Source of the DNA: Trichoplax sp. H2
Taxonomy: Eukaryota > Placozoa > Uniplacotomia > Trichoplacea
Assembly: GCA_003344405.1 (NCBI GenBank)
Contig: NOWV01000005.1
Coordinates: 744,001-808,000, forward strand
Reading direction: 5' to 3'
Length of the DNA stretch: 64,000 nucleotides
This document shows positions 1-10,933 of the stretch, one piece after another. Positions within the stretch are counted from its first letter, which is position 1; the number at the start of each line of letters is the position of its first letter. Position numbers and translations under genes: made by a program. Below the pieces are notes generated by a model. It was not told the origin of the DNA. It made no database searches and was given only the letters and a program-made list of their open reading frames with translations.

Positions 1-690
1 TTTGCCAACACAGTCAGTACAATCTTCCTTCTTCTTATGGCGCTGATGAATCAATCTTGACACTGTCCGGACAACTGGAGATTGATTTTCCACAAGCGTG
101 AGTCAACGTACAGTACTGACAGACAGAGCAGTGCCATAGCCCTGTACTGTACTGTACCGTACGCACCGCGTTGCACACTCACGGTGACTCACCAGTCCAC
201 AGTGTACAGTGTACAGTAGTTTAGTTCTGTACTGTACACTGTACACTGAGTATGCTGTACTTTGCAGCTACTGTTCCAATCGTGTGTAAAAACTTGGGGA
301 GTACGGAGTCAGATTAATTTCGATGCCACCCTGAAAAGATAGAATTGTGTAAGTTAAATCAGGCCCAAACTAGATCAATTCTAGATGTCGTTGTAGCCTA
401 ATAACTAAGAAATGCCAGTTTCGTTCTTATTTCTCAAAAAATTCTACATTTTTCCCGTAAAATTGGTTAAAAGTCTTTGTCATTGGCAAGTATCATTGTT
501 GGCAAATCGCGCTCTGCGTTTTCGCAATGACAGTTATTATACTGTACAGTACTGTACTGTACAATGTGTATGGTACCTTATTGTACTGTATGGTTTTAGT
601 TTTAGTGACCATTTCATCACCAGTTCAGACTGCACAGTAAATGTATCGCTGTACCGTTCCACGATCGTTCCGAACCGTATCTATAGTATG
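1..690. repeat. Large direct repeat, copy 1
   Basis: This block recurs almost unchanged at 1237-1955, first with a constant offset of 1236 bases and then with small indels, such as an extra ten bases of GTAC-type repeat near 1387. It mixes unique-looking sequence (1-110, 255-530) with runs of overlapping CTGTAC/GTACAG words. The short frames in it (for example 412-864) are repeat-derived and appear in both copies without any conserved protein signal. The window's first base coincides with the start of the repeat unit. Confidence 0.9.
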
Positions 691-807
691 TACAGTACAG
701 TACACTGTGTACTGTACAGTATACTGTCCTGTACACTGTACAGTACAGTACATTCTACAGTAGATACGGTTCCATTTCATCACCAGTTGAGAAAATACAG
801 TACAGTA

Positions 808-948
808 CAGTGCACAGTAAATGTATCGCTGTACCGTTCCACGATCGTTCCGAACCGTATCTAGAATGCAGTACACAGTACTGTACACATTCTAGATACG
901 GTTCGGAACGATTATGGAACGGTACAGCGATACATTTACTGTGCACTG
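808..948. repeat. Near-perfect hairpin, 61-bp arms
   Basis: The left arm (808-868) and right arm (888-948) are inverted complements with only two mismatches by eye, separated by a 19-base loop made of the GTAC-type repeat. The right arm ends exactly where the run of Ns begins. The same 60-bp unit occurs singly at about 628-690 and 2404-2466, and as a second inverted pair at 1891-2033. Confidence 0.9.
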
Positions 949-968
949 NNNNNNNNNNNNNNNNNNNN
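949..968. other. Assembly gap (20 N)
   Basis: A run of exactly 20 Ns directly abuts the hairpin arm that ends at 948. The round length suggests a placeholder rather than a measured distance. Everything to the left of PSMD7 exon 1 may therefore be wrongly joined. Confidence 0.97.
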
Positions 969-1077
969 GCTATCGTATACGCTGGCAACTATTCAATGTA
1001 CAACGATGACTGCATGTTGCACTCAAGTAGTATCATTTGGTTAGGAAAGAGATGGAAAAAATTCAAAACTCTCTTAC

Positions 1078-1228
1078 CAGCAAAGCTATTGGATACATCT
1101 AAAATTTGACCTTTCAAAGAACCAAGCAAGATACCAACCACTCTTTTATCATTTAACCTTTTAAAATGATCTACTACGCTTAATAAGACCGTAGGATGGA
1201 CGACTACTTTCTCTGGTTTAGTTATCAT
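1078..1228 (-). CDS. PSMD7: 26S proteasome lid subunit Rpn8/PSMD7, first exon only
   Basis: Reading leftwards from the ATG at 1228, the exon encodes 50 residues plus one base, then meets a clean donor (G|GTAAGAG). The peptide carries the Rpn8 N-terminus: [16 protein letters not shown], then KRVVGILLG and LDVSNSFA. This is the start of the MPN domain of the non-catalytic partner of Rpn11 in the proteasome lid. Human PSMD7 has the same order and the same break soon after NSFA. The remaining exons should lie at lower coordinates, but only about 110 intron bases, a 20-N gap and the repeat block are present there. The gene is therefore cut by a misassembly, or this is a duplicated stranded exon. 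I see no disabling change in the exon itself. Confidence 0.88.
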
Positions 1229-1236
1229 GATTTCAA

Positions 1237-1955
1237 TTTGCCAACACAGTCAGTACAATCTTCCTTCTTCTTATGGCGCTGATGAATCAATCTTGACACT
1301 GTCCGGACAACTGGAGATTGATTTTCCACAAGCGTGAGTCAACGTACAGTACTGACAGACAGAGCAGTGCCACAGCCCTGTACTGTACAGTACTGTACTG
1401 TACCGTACGCACCGCGTTGCATACTCACGGTGACTCACCAGTCCACAGTGTACAGTGTACAGTAGTTTAGTTCTGTACTGTACACTGTACACTGAGTATG
1501 CTGTACAGTACTTTGCAGCTACTGTTCCAATCGTGTGTAAAAACTTGGGAGTACAGAGTCAGATTAATTTCGATGCCACCCTGAAAAGATAGAATTGTGT
1601 AAGTTAAATCAGGCCCAAACTAGATCAATTTTAGATATCGTTGTAGCCTAATAACTAAGAAATGCCAATTTCGTTCTTATTTCTCAAAAAATTCTACACT
1701 TTTCCCGTAAAATTGGTTAAAAGTCTTTGCATTGGCAAGTATCATTGTTGGCAAATCGCGCTCTGTGTTTTCGCAATGACAGTTATTATACTGTACAGTA
1801 CTGTACTGTACAATGTGTATGGTACCTTATTGTATGGTTTTTAGTTTTAGTGACCATTTCATCACCAGTTGGGAAAATACAGTACAGTACAGACTGCACA
1901 GTAAATGTATCGCTGTACCGTTCCACGATCGTTCCAAACCGTATCTACAGTATGT
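1237..1955. repeat. Large direct repeat, copy 2
   Basis: Second copy of the 1-690 block. It begins only about ten bases upstream (in transcript sense) of the PSMD7 start codon at 1228, so the repeat occupies that gene's promoter position. Differences from copy 1 are scattered substitutions and repeat-length indels, which suggests a fairly recent tandem duplication. Confidence 0.9.
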
Positions 1956-2033
1956 ACACTGTGTACTGTACACATTCTAGATACGGTTCGGAACGATTAT
2001 GGAACGGTACAGCGATACATTTACTGTGCACTG
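1891..2033. repeat. Second inverted pair of the 60-bp unit
   Basis: The left arm at about 1891-1955 faces the right arm at 1973-2033. The left arm is slightly more diverged than in the 808-948 hairpin, with changes near its inner end. The right arm is identical to the right arm of the first hairpin, so the pair was probably copied as a unit. Confidence 0.85.
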
Positions 2034-2043
2034 GACTGTACTG

Positions 2044-2280
2044 TATGTCTCATCTCCTTCCATCCCATCGCATTTTACAGTAGTGTATTTTCACTTCACT
2101 TCCCGTCCTGTTTGTCCTGTAACTAGTCTATTACCATTAATGAAGATGTTACAGACTTCTGACCGGACCGAAACGCGCCGGGACCCGACCAGACGGAACG
2201 ACAGCAAAAAAGAAAGAAAAGGGACAGGAAACGGTCATAATTGCCAGGCGGTTTATTTTCCTCTTCATTTCATCTGTATC
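2044..2280. repeat. Second type of direct repeat, copy 1
   Basis: This segment recurs at about 2588-2837. The second copy lacks a few bases near 2085 and carries an extra insertion near 2777. It contains a GC-richer stretch around 2160-2230 and ends just before the second N gap. Confidence 0.85.
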
Positions 2281-2281
2281 G

Positions 2282-2301
2282 NNNNNNNNNNNNNNNNNNN
2301 N
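2282..2301. other. Assembly gap (20 N)
   Basis: Second 20-N placeholder. The same repeat families flank it on both sides, so this gap was probably also caused by repeat collapse. Confidence 0.97.
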
Positions 2302-2587
2302 GTATGTACACTGTGTACTGTACAGTATATGTACTGTCCTGTACAGTACATTCTACAGTAGATACGGTTCCATTTCATCACCAGTTGAGAAAATACAGTA
2401 CAGTCCAGTGCACAGTAAATGTATCGCTGTACCGTTCCACGATCGTTCCGAACCGTATCTATAGTATGTACAGTACAGTACACTGTGTACTGTACAGTAT
2501 ACTGTCCTGTACACTGTACAGTACAGTACATTCTACAGTAGATACGGTTCCATTTCATCACCAGTTGAGAAAATACAGTACAGTACA

Positions 2588-2837
2588 GTATGTCTCATCT
2601 CCTTCCATCCCATCGCATTTTACAGTATTTTCACTTCACTTCCCGTCCTGTTTGTCCCGTAACTAGTCTATTACCATTAATGAAGATGTTACAGACTTCT
2701 GACCGGACCGAAACGCGACGGGACCCGACCAGACGGAACGACAGCAAAAAAGAAAGAAAAGGGACAGGAAACGGTCGTTGACTGTAGTAATAATTGCCAA
2801 GCGGTTTATTTTCCTCTTCATTTCATCTGTATCGTAC
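2588..2837. repeat. Second type of direct repeat, copy 2
   Basis: Diverged copy of 2044-2280. Between them, 2302-2587 repeats pieces of the 628-800 region, so the block is a mosaic of at least three repeat modules rather than a simple tandem array. Confidence 0.85.
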
Positions 2838-4215
2838 ATGTGTAACGGCACACCATACTGTCCCCGATGAACATCGAAATTAGCTGCTCATTGATTTTAT
2901 ACAGTACGGTATGGCCTGTATGGGTGGTATACAGTGTCATGGATACCGACCGTATAGTAGAATGACCGGCAAAATGATCAGCCTCCCAATGATTTGGCAT
3001 TGACGGCCGTTTCCTATCCCCTTTTTCATTTTTCTACCAGTCGTTGACGAGGTGGTCAATAACTTTCTACATACGCGTACATAGCTTATGACTACAGAAA
3101 GAGAGGAAAAGTTGTAATTCAAGACTGTTGAGTAGAAAAAAAAGTGTTGAATTTACAATTGAAGTAATACATGACCATCATGCGACAGTATCCAAATGGA
3201 ATATTGACTAAAGCCTATGCTATAAACGTTAATTGACTTCATAATAAATGAACAACGGTATGATGTTGTCATCAATACCAAACGGTGGGACACCTTGGTA
3301 GGCAATCCTTACTCCATGTTGTAATTTACTTACATGAATTATACTGCACGATAGATACATGTCGAGATCTCTGCGTGAAATAATTCAATACAAATTATGG
3401 GAAACCTCGATCAGATGCGCCTAATGATAATTCTCTGCGCATTACCGTATCATAAATAGTTCAAGCTTAATTACATTTGATAGACTTATTCTTTCGTAGT
3501 CCTTGCAACTGCGAGAGAGGTATTGTAAACTACTTCGTCACTATAGCAACGCAGAGTTCTTACTTTCCGCTTGAGGTTTATTTACGGAGTGCGTTTATTA
3601 AGGCAGTGGCAGTGAAAAAATAGCTTTGTCTAATGGTGATTGATCTATTGTATAACTCTCTTATACAGGGAAATATTTCATCAACAATACAACTATTCAC
3701 CGCACTATGTACATGCAAACTACGAGTACATCTTGTAACACTTTTAGCTCGTCGAGTTCCCTACCGTGAACGAACTACCTGTACCTTGGTATACAGAGAC
3801 TACTACTTCCTAATACTTTTCATAATTTACCTTTACCAGCTTGAAATAAGTCGATGATTGGCATTCTCAATCTTACCATCGACTGTGTTATATAAAGAAT
3901 ATTTGTAATTTAGCCTCTTCTATTTCAAAGTTTTTTACTTTTTTAATTAATTAACTGCAATCTACTTACGTACGTGATTGCTCCACACAATTCATGGACT
4001 GAGAAAAAATCGAGGACGAATTTACAAATTCGTAAACCTGCTGGAAGAGGTTAGTTAAGAGATTAGATCATTTGGCCTCTCATTAACCTTCAAGACATCT
4101 ATTCTTATCGATTATAATATCGACCAATGTATCACATGAATTTGAAGAACTTACAATTTTAATACAAACCCTTCGATATCGACGATAAAGTTATTGCTGT
4201 ACACGTATATTCAAT
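2838..4215. other. Intergenic, no gene seen
   Basis: AT-rich, with short unconvincing frames on both strands (such as 3633-3857, which has no splice-linked partner). It is the upstream region of the coiled-coil gene. No recognisable RNA gene or further copy of the left-hand repeats was found. Confidence 0.6.
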
Positions 4216-6124
4216 ATGCAGCCGGAGTCACAAGCTGAACGCTTAACCTCCAAACATATTAAAACTTTAAACTATTTGCAATTAATCTTGAAGCAAAAAG
4301 GTGAACTAGAAAATAAAATTGCCGACTTAGAGGTGAGAAAGTGACAAGCAGATAATGTCTCTGTTTTATTCTATCTAACTTTTGTGACTTGTATAATATA
4401 TTAAGATCAGACCAGATGCGCGTCAAGATAGTTCGCTAATTACCTTGTACAATGTTACTAATCTTCAATGCTAACAATAGATTTATAAACTTCCTTTCAT
4501 TCACTAGGATCAACTCGCCGATGCTAATGAAAATATCAGATTAGCCGATCGACGTTTCGAAGAACTAAAAAGAGAATCAGAAGATGGCTTAGAAGCTAAA
4601 ATCGCAGAACTTGAATCGAAACATCAAGCAGAGGTAACTAGTAAAGAAAGATCGCATACGACTTAAAAACTTATAATATTATTATTAATCGCGTAGTTAG
4701 CCTCATATTCTAATGATAAATTGATATTACTGTAAGTGAAAGTCAGCCGATTAAGGGCTATATACTGTCCAATGTAATCGGATAATTTTTTCATCTTAAT
4801 GCGGTAAAATGCAAAGTTTACTCCCTTGCCCATTTCGTGTAACTCGTAATACTTTCAGGAAATAAGGGACAAGAAATCAGTCTCATAGTTAAAAGAGCGC
4901 GAGTTTGTTAATATCTGCTATCATTAATGATAGGTTGTACAACTAATGAAGGGAAAGCTTGAGGTTGGAAAGCAATGGCAAAATGAAGTACAAAATGTAA
5001 GATAAAAATAAACATCTAATAAACTATCACTGAGTTATCGTTACCATTCGAAAATAATTGTTTAACCTTACCATTCGAAAATAATTGTTAATGATAAATC
5101 CCTTGTCCTAGAAAATTGTAATAAATCATTCTTGATAATACATGGTATATGCATCTAAACACTTTTATTCATTTTTTTCTAATGCATTTTAGATGCGAGA
5201 CCGCGTGAAAACTTTAGAGGAGGAGAATAAAGCTTTATTAGCTAAAACCAAACTTGCAAATCAGTATGAAGATAAAATTAAGGTAAAAGAACTTGCTACT
5301 TTCTTATATACGGGTAACTTAATAACGTAAATATTCTCTCTCTCTATTTATATTTTGTACGGTAATAAAGCTCTTATCAGTAGATTATTGTAATAAAATA
5401 CGAAAGAAAATTATTAGATTAATCAGTTCATGCCAAACTATTTTAGGAATTGTTCAGCGAATTGGACAGAGCAATAAAGAAAATTGAAGATCTTAAATTA
5501 GTTAATGAAAAAGTACTGCAAGAAAAAAATAAAATTAGGGAAGAATCTAATAGCTATTACGAAAAAGTAAAAAGTACAAAACAATCTTTAAAAATGTCGA
5601 CCCAGAGGATCGAAGAATTGGAACGACAAATTAAAATGAAGGAAGAAATTATTAAAGAAGAAACAGCTCAAGTTAACATACTAAGTGAAAAAATCCTATT
5701 TGCTGGTCGAGAAAATCAAAAACTAATTTCCTCTAATAAAGAATTACAAAAAAAGGTTAAAAAGCGTATACATCAAATGGAAGAATTGGAAAATTCAACT
5801 GTATCACTACGTGAAGAAAGGAGTGTATTAGCTGATCAAGTTTCTAATTTATCAGTAGATTTGGAAAGAATGAATAATTTATATGCCAAAGCGGTAAATC
5901 CAAGTATGGGCGGGCATTTCAAGGAGTTTGTTAAATTACGCCGTGACTTTAACAACTTAAGAGAAGAGAATGACACTTTACATTGTAAATTGCGTGTTAA
6001 AATGTCGAATTATTTACCTTTATTAAAAGCTAGCGTTACCTTCAAATCATCTACTAGCAACAAGCTTCACAACAATAGCGATGTGACAAGTAGCCGATGG
6101 GTTTCGTCCAATTTATTAAAGTAG
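4216..6124 (+). CDS. Coiled-coil protein, five exons, 357 aa
   Basis: Exons 4216-4332, 4508-4633, 4934-4996, 5193-5282 and 5447-6124 join in one frame. All introns are phase 0 with GT-AG ends. The product is almost entirely helical heptad sequence rich in E, K, L and Q from about residue 15 to 330. There is no signal peptide or membrane segment, and a basic/serine tail ends in SSRWVSSNLLK. Before the tail a short non-heptad stretch (NPSMGGHFKEFVKLRRDF) may be the family signature. The length and layout resemble small ciliary or centrosomal coiled-coil proteins of the CCDC type, but I do not recognise the family. The gene is convergent with TIMM21. All exons are multiples of three, so exon skipping would preserve the frame. 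Confidence 0.85.
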
Positions 6125-6130
6125 TTGCTA

Positions 6131-6136
6131 AATAAA
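6131..6136 (+). promoter_or_regulatory. Poly(A) signal of the coiled-coil gene
   Basis: An AATAAA hexamer begins seven bases after the stop codon. It would give a very short 3' UTR. A second AATAAA near 6300 is an alternative. Confidence 0.5.
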
Positions 6137-7080
6137 GGTGTCGATCCAATTTATAAGATAGAATATCAACTTTGAAAATTATTAGTTTGCTATCTTTAAT
6201 TTTACTGAAAAAATCTACTTCATTTATGTCACTACTGATTTATAATTTTTGATAATTATGATTTATAGTACGCTATAGACGCTATCGCGTACACGCATTT
6301 AATAAACTTTAATCTTACTAAACAGGGTCCGTAGTAGCATCAACGACTATGATGATTGTAAAACAACGTACTGTACAAAAGTTGATGGGATTGTATGTAA
6401 CAGATCGTAGATATTGCTAGTACAAAACTGCATACATCTGATATTTGTAAATGATTCATTGTATCAATATTTGTTCTAAGAGCATCAAAATTTTATTAGC
6501 TTCACTTAATTAAAATTGAAGGATCTACTAAAACGACGTTGACTTTGTTAAAATATCTTATTGCCAACATCTTATTACGTATTGCTGTCTAATGTGCCAT
6601 CCATTAATCCTAAGTATAAATAACCAGAAATTGTCTATGCAGTTTTTTAAAAGTAGAGGCGAAAAATTCTATCATCTTTTGAAATAATGTACTTATGCCT
6701 TAAAGTATATGATTTTATCATTTTCTATGTCAACTTTAAAGCCAGCTTTGAAAATATCTAGATGGCATTGCTTAATATTTTTGAAATAATGAGCGGTACA
6801 AAGAATCGAGAAGTTTTTAATCGATTTCCTTATATTACAATTGTGCTTGAATATCATGTCAGCTTATTGATTTAAAAAGATGATTTTTTAAATTCGAAGT
6901 AAAGAAATAAAATGATATTTGAATACTTAGTACAATGCGAATACTTGCAAAATAACACATTGCATATATGGACAGCTAGTACTTCATCTCTCTAGATGGG
7001 TCCGTTATATGAAAGAATTTGATTTGTTCTATCTTAAATTTCATTATTACAAATAGAGAGCTAATATAAAGGCAGCCAAT
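6137..7080. other. Convergent intergenic region, nothing seen
   Basis: AT-rich spacer between the 3' ends of the coiled-coil gene and TIMM21. No frame with splice support and no strong repeat were found. Confidence 0.6.
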
Positions 7081-9379
7081 CTAGCGATTGTCTTCAACCA
7101 TAATTGTTCCTCTTTGATATCCTGTTAATTCCACAAGAATATAGCGATATTCGTAGTTACCTCTTGATACCTAGCATCAAAAATTATAAAAAAAAGTTAT
7201 TTTTGTGACATCCAATTTTAAACAAAATAATTTTACATCATTAGAGGTAATACACTTTCACGGAGGATTTAATTTAATTTACATATATGTCATCGCATAA
7301 ATCATTAACCTCTTTCAAATCGACGTGTACGGTTCCTTTATTCCTTGTACCATTGATATAATATCTTACTCTCATATAGTTCACGTCGTCGACAATATAT
7401 TCTTGGCTACTGTTAAATTAAAAATTTGTAGTAATGTTAACTTAGGTTAATATCAAATCAACGTACAAGAAAACTTCTTCATTACAATAGGAAAACATGG
7501 AAAAATAGCAATTACACTAATCTATAAAAAGCAAACGTGATGATAACGTACGTACATGCAGTAAAATAAGTATAGTATTGCTTAAAATAGCGAAATAGCA
7601 TCACTATAACAACTTAATGGTACCTAATATTTCGATATCTATTTCTTCCTGACTGATCGCCATGAGCTGTTATTGGAGTGCCAAGAGCATCAATAACCTA
7701 TTAATAGAGAGTCATTACATCTTCACATTGCAATAGTTAACAACACGAATAGTCATGTCCATGACAATATCTCTAAAGAGATGATAAATAAAAAAGTTCG
7801 GATGTTACCTAGACCAGGTATCCTGTATTTAGAAAAAAATTAATTATTATTATGGGAAATAAGTACGTACTTGTTGATTACTCTTGACTAATTTCAGGGT
7901 ATGAGAATATATATTATTGGCACTGTTACTGGAGAATAATTCCCTAAAAACGCTCCAGAAGAGGATACCTATATTAAGTAAATTTTTAAAACGTTATTGT
8001 GATATATACGGGATCGATGTCCTTGCTAAATATTGCGCTACACTGATTGCATTAGCCATTACGCGTTGACAGCAACGCTACTGCTCAGTTGATCATAATT
8101 ACGAGTAATAATGCGATATTAAATTTTTCTGAGGCGGAGTAGAAAACAGTGGACGCGTATGTAAGAATGTACATGGTTCTTTTGCTATTCTAACTAAAAT
8201 TAATTTGATAACAATCCTACAATATTTAACATTAGTTTATTTTTACGCTTGTGTAACCTAATATTGATAAGCAAAGGCTATCATTTCGCAATTAGTTTAT
8301 CTTACACTAGTAATATACCTGTAATACCAAAACCAATTAGTATAACTCCAAAGTAGCTTGCATCCTTACCGGCTTTAGCAACTGCAAATTATAAAGAGAA
8401 GTCTGATCAGGCTTAATCCTCACCACGATATAATTATTTCACCAATTATGATATGCGTAAACATTCTAAAATTTATCGTGGGTATATTTAATAAGCTTAA
8501 TAAGTGTGACGATGTGTTCATAGAACCTCAAATGGGTTATACTTTCTCTTCAGAGAAATACAAGCGCGTACTGTATACTCTTATTAAAGCGCTATAAAAG
8601 TAGTTCTATTCAAGTTCCTGCATTCGTAGAAGAGTTTGCAAAAGTGCCTGTATGGTAATGGTAAAAACGGTCATTTATAGCTTGCGAATGATGCAATTAT
8701 ATGCCTTCTATTGCAAGGTAAACTAACAATCGTGCATATTGATTGTCGATAGCAAGTTAACTAAAAGGAGTTTTTTGTAACTGCTGGCTGTCCTACAATA
8801 CTAAGACTTGTGTAAGTAAGTGATGGAATAATTAGGACTTTACCATTGTACATAGTACAACATACACGTATACACACAGATCTATTAAGGAGTTGTTGAT
8901 AGTCCCTAGGCTACACCATGATTATGGTAGCTTGAGACCATTTCATGAAGTATTGCACATTTTCAGATTGATGTTGAGTTATTTACAGTATATGAAAACG
9001 TATACAAAGTACGCGTCTATGAGTATTCAGTAGTCGTCTGGGCACCTTTTCTCGCAGTACTTAGTTGAGTTTCCGCCCTAGAATCCGATTCTGTTAGAGC
9101 ACTTCGAAATTGCTTCTTCTCATTGTCACTATCCGTGGAATAAAGTTGAGTAATCATCAATATCGTTGGCTTTGGTTGATATTGACGGTATGAAATAACG
9201 TTGCCAAGAGAAACAGCCGATGATCGACACCATCGAGCATCTATGTTTACAATGCTATAATTTCTACATTGCTTTGGCAATATAGAGAGGAGGCTGCCGA
9301 AGACAGGGGATGATCTATTCGACAACTGATAGATTTTAGTAATACACCGATGGGTTGTAGAAGCGCTAGCAACGATCAT
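7081..9379 (-). CDS. TIMM21: Mitochondrial import TIM23-complex subunit Tim21
   Basis: Exons in transcript order are 9379-9046, 8381-8319, 7968-7871, 7697-7624, 7409-7310 and 7170-7081 (252 aa; human is about 248). Tim21 is an inner-membrane protein that links the TOM and TIM23 translocases and respiratory-chain assembly. The N-terminal ~110 residues are a basic, Ser/Arg-rich mitochondrial presequence. Then comes VAKAGKDASYF, one membrane segment (about 121-140), the ELFSSNSANNIYS motif and the intermembrane-space domain, ending YRYILVELTGYQRGTIMVED-NR as in vertebrate Tim21. Phases agree at every junction. The first donor (AAAAG|GTGCCC) is weak. Without splicing there, the frame runs a few codons to a stop near 9017. 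The gene is head-to-head with HAUS4. Confidence 0.93.
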
Positions 9380-10933
9380 ATCTTCACCAGTTTAAAATTC
9401 TTTGCTTGCCAAGCTTGTTTGACGACAGTCTTGATTTGCTAATGGAACAACGTTGCAGCTTTGCAGGTGGATCTGGGAACTGCTGCAAGTTAGGCACAAA
9501 AGTAGAGAAGGGACGGACGGAAAATAGCCTTCTCGTACTCTAGAAATGGGTAAGAAGACGATGTTGCTGGTCATTTTAACTATACCGTATATCCGTAACC
9601 GCTCAGTATATAGCAGTACCAGGCTTACCAGCAACGTTGATATTACAAGTGCACGGTTCCAAGCATCCAGCTGTACTGTACAGTGTACAGTTTACAGTAC
9701 ACTGTACTCTGTACTGTACACAATGCACTGTGTGATGTTGGTGGTAATTGGTAATAAGCAAATATTTTACTACATCTATATACAGTATAATATTTGTACA
9801 GTACTGTTAGGGTAGCAGACCTCTGCAAACGAAGTTAAAAGTAAAAGCAAAGCTCACGCCAGCCCAAACCCAGTAACATCAGCCTGCCCATGCAGAGATC
9901 TGCTGTAACAGCACAGTAAAATCGTTTGTAAAAACTTTGAGTTTGCCAACTAACAGTATAAATTATATAGGTTCTAGTCCAGTTGATTGACCAGCCGATA
10001 GTGCTTTGCTTTTTTCCAGCACAGCTACACCAGTCTACAGTACAGTACAGTACTCAGTGAATCGTTATACTGTACTGTACTGTACTGTACAGTACACTGA
10101 TAGCACAGTACAATGTACTGTACAATTACAAAACCCACAGCAATCGGCTTACTGTACGCAGGCATACTGTACCATAGCAAAACCATACACCTGGGTCCTT
10201 TCCTTCCATGTGTCTGTAGCAGGTTCTGCGGCTTCCTTGTACAATTACAAAACCCACAGCAATCGGCCTACTGTACGCAGGCGTACTGTACCATGGCAAA
10301 ACCATACGCCCGAGTCCTTTCCTTCCATGTGTCTGTAGCAGGTTCTGCGACTTCCTTTAGTCAAAATACGCGGGTAACTTAAAAAGCAAAATGGAGCTAA
10401 CTGAGAAGTGTAAGTAGAAGGCGACGTCTGCCAACTAGAACCATATTCACACGCTACTGTAGTAGAATTGTGCCATTAGACATCCTTAGCCGATGAGTTT
10501 TATTAGCTACTTACAGTATATGATTCTGTAATTTGTAAATGCTATCAAAATACGCGTACTGTATTCGTAATGGTGGAAGAATCATCAATGAATCTTCCTT
10601 CTACAGTATGAAAACTACGCCTGTAGTACTGTATTGACTGCATTTCAATCCAACGGTATTAATTATTGCAAGTGAAAATTACATCTTCACTAGTTCATAG
10701 TTAGCTGAAATAGATTAGTAGTCCAACGACTTACTGATAGCTCCCCGTAGAATTGATTTTATTGTCAAGATTCTAATGACTGGCCAGTACACCAACACTA
10801 CAGCATCAATCCTCCAGTATAGTCGAATTACTTGACAGTAGAACTACTATACTGTAAATGTTTATCCTAGCAAAACTAACCTTGCTATTCTAAAAACGCA
10901 GGAAAGCAATTACTTTGAAATGGTTAAGGATTG
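9380..10933. promoter_or_regulatory. Shared upstream region of TIMM21 and HAUS4
   Basis: This 1.55-kb spacer separates two divergently transcribed genes. Dense GTAC-type palindromic repeats (TACTGTACAGTA and variants) lie at about 9670-9800 and 10035-10125, followed by a two-copy tandem repeat and then scattered CTGTA words to 10860. Frames seen here (9392-9634, 9546-9815, 10006-10382) are repeat-driven. No TATA box or initiator can be assigned with confidence. Confidence 0.55.
10120..10357. repeat. Two-copy 119-bp tandem repeat
   Basis: The units 10120-10238 and 10239-10357 are nearly identical, differing at a handful of positions by eye. Each unit starts with GTACAATTACAAAACCCACA and ends with CTTCCTT. 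The two reading frames that cross both units are shadows of the repeat. Confidence 0.92.

Noticed and set aside
412-2781. Many overlapping frames on both strands in the left repeat block
   Set aside because: They encode translations of the GTAC-type palindrome (STVQYCTVQ-like) and recur with the repeats. No conserved domain or splice structure.
9392-9815. Short frames directly upstream of TIMM21
   Set aside because: They lie in the divergent promoter and overlap palindromic repeats. No motif, and not needed to complete TIMM21, whose presequence begins at 9379.
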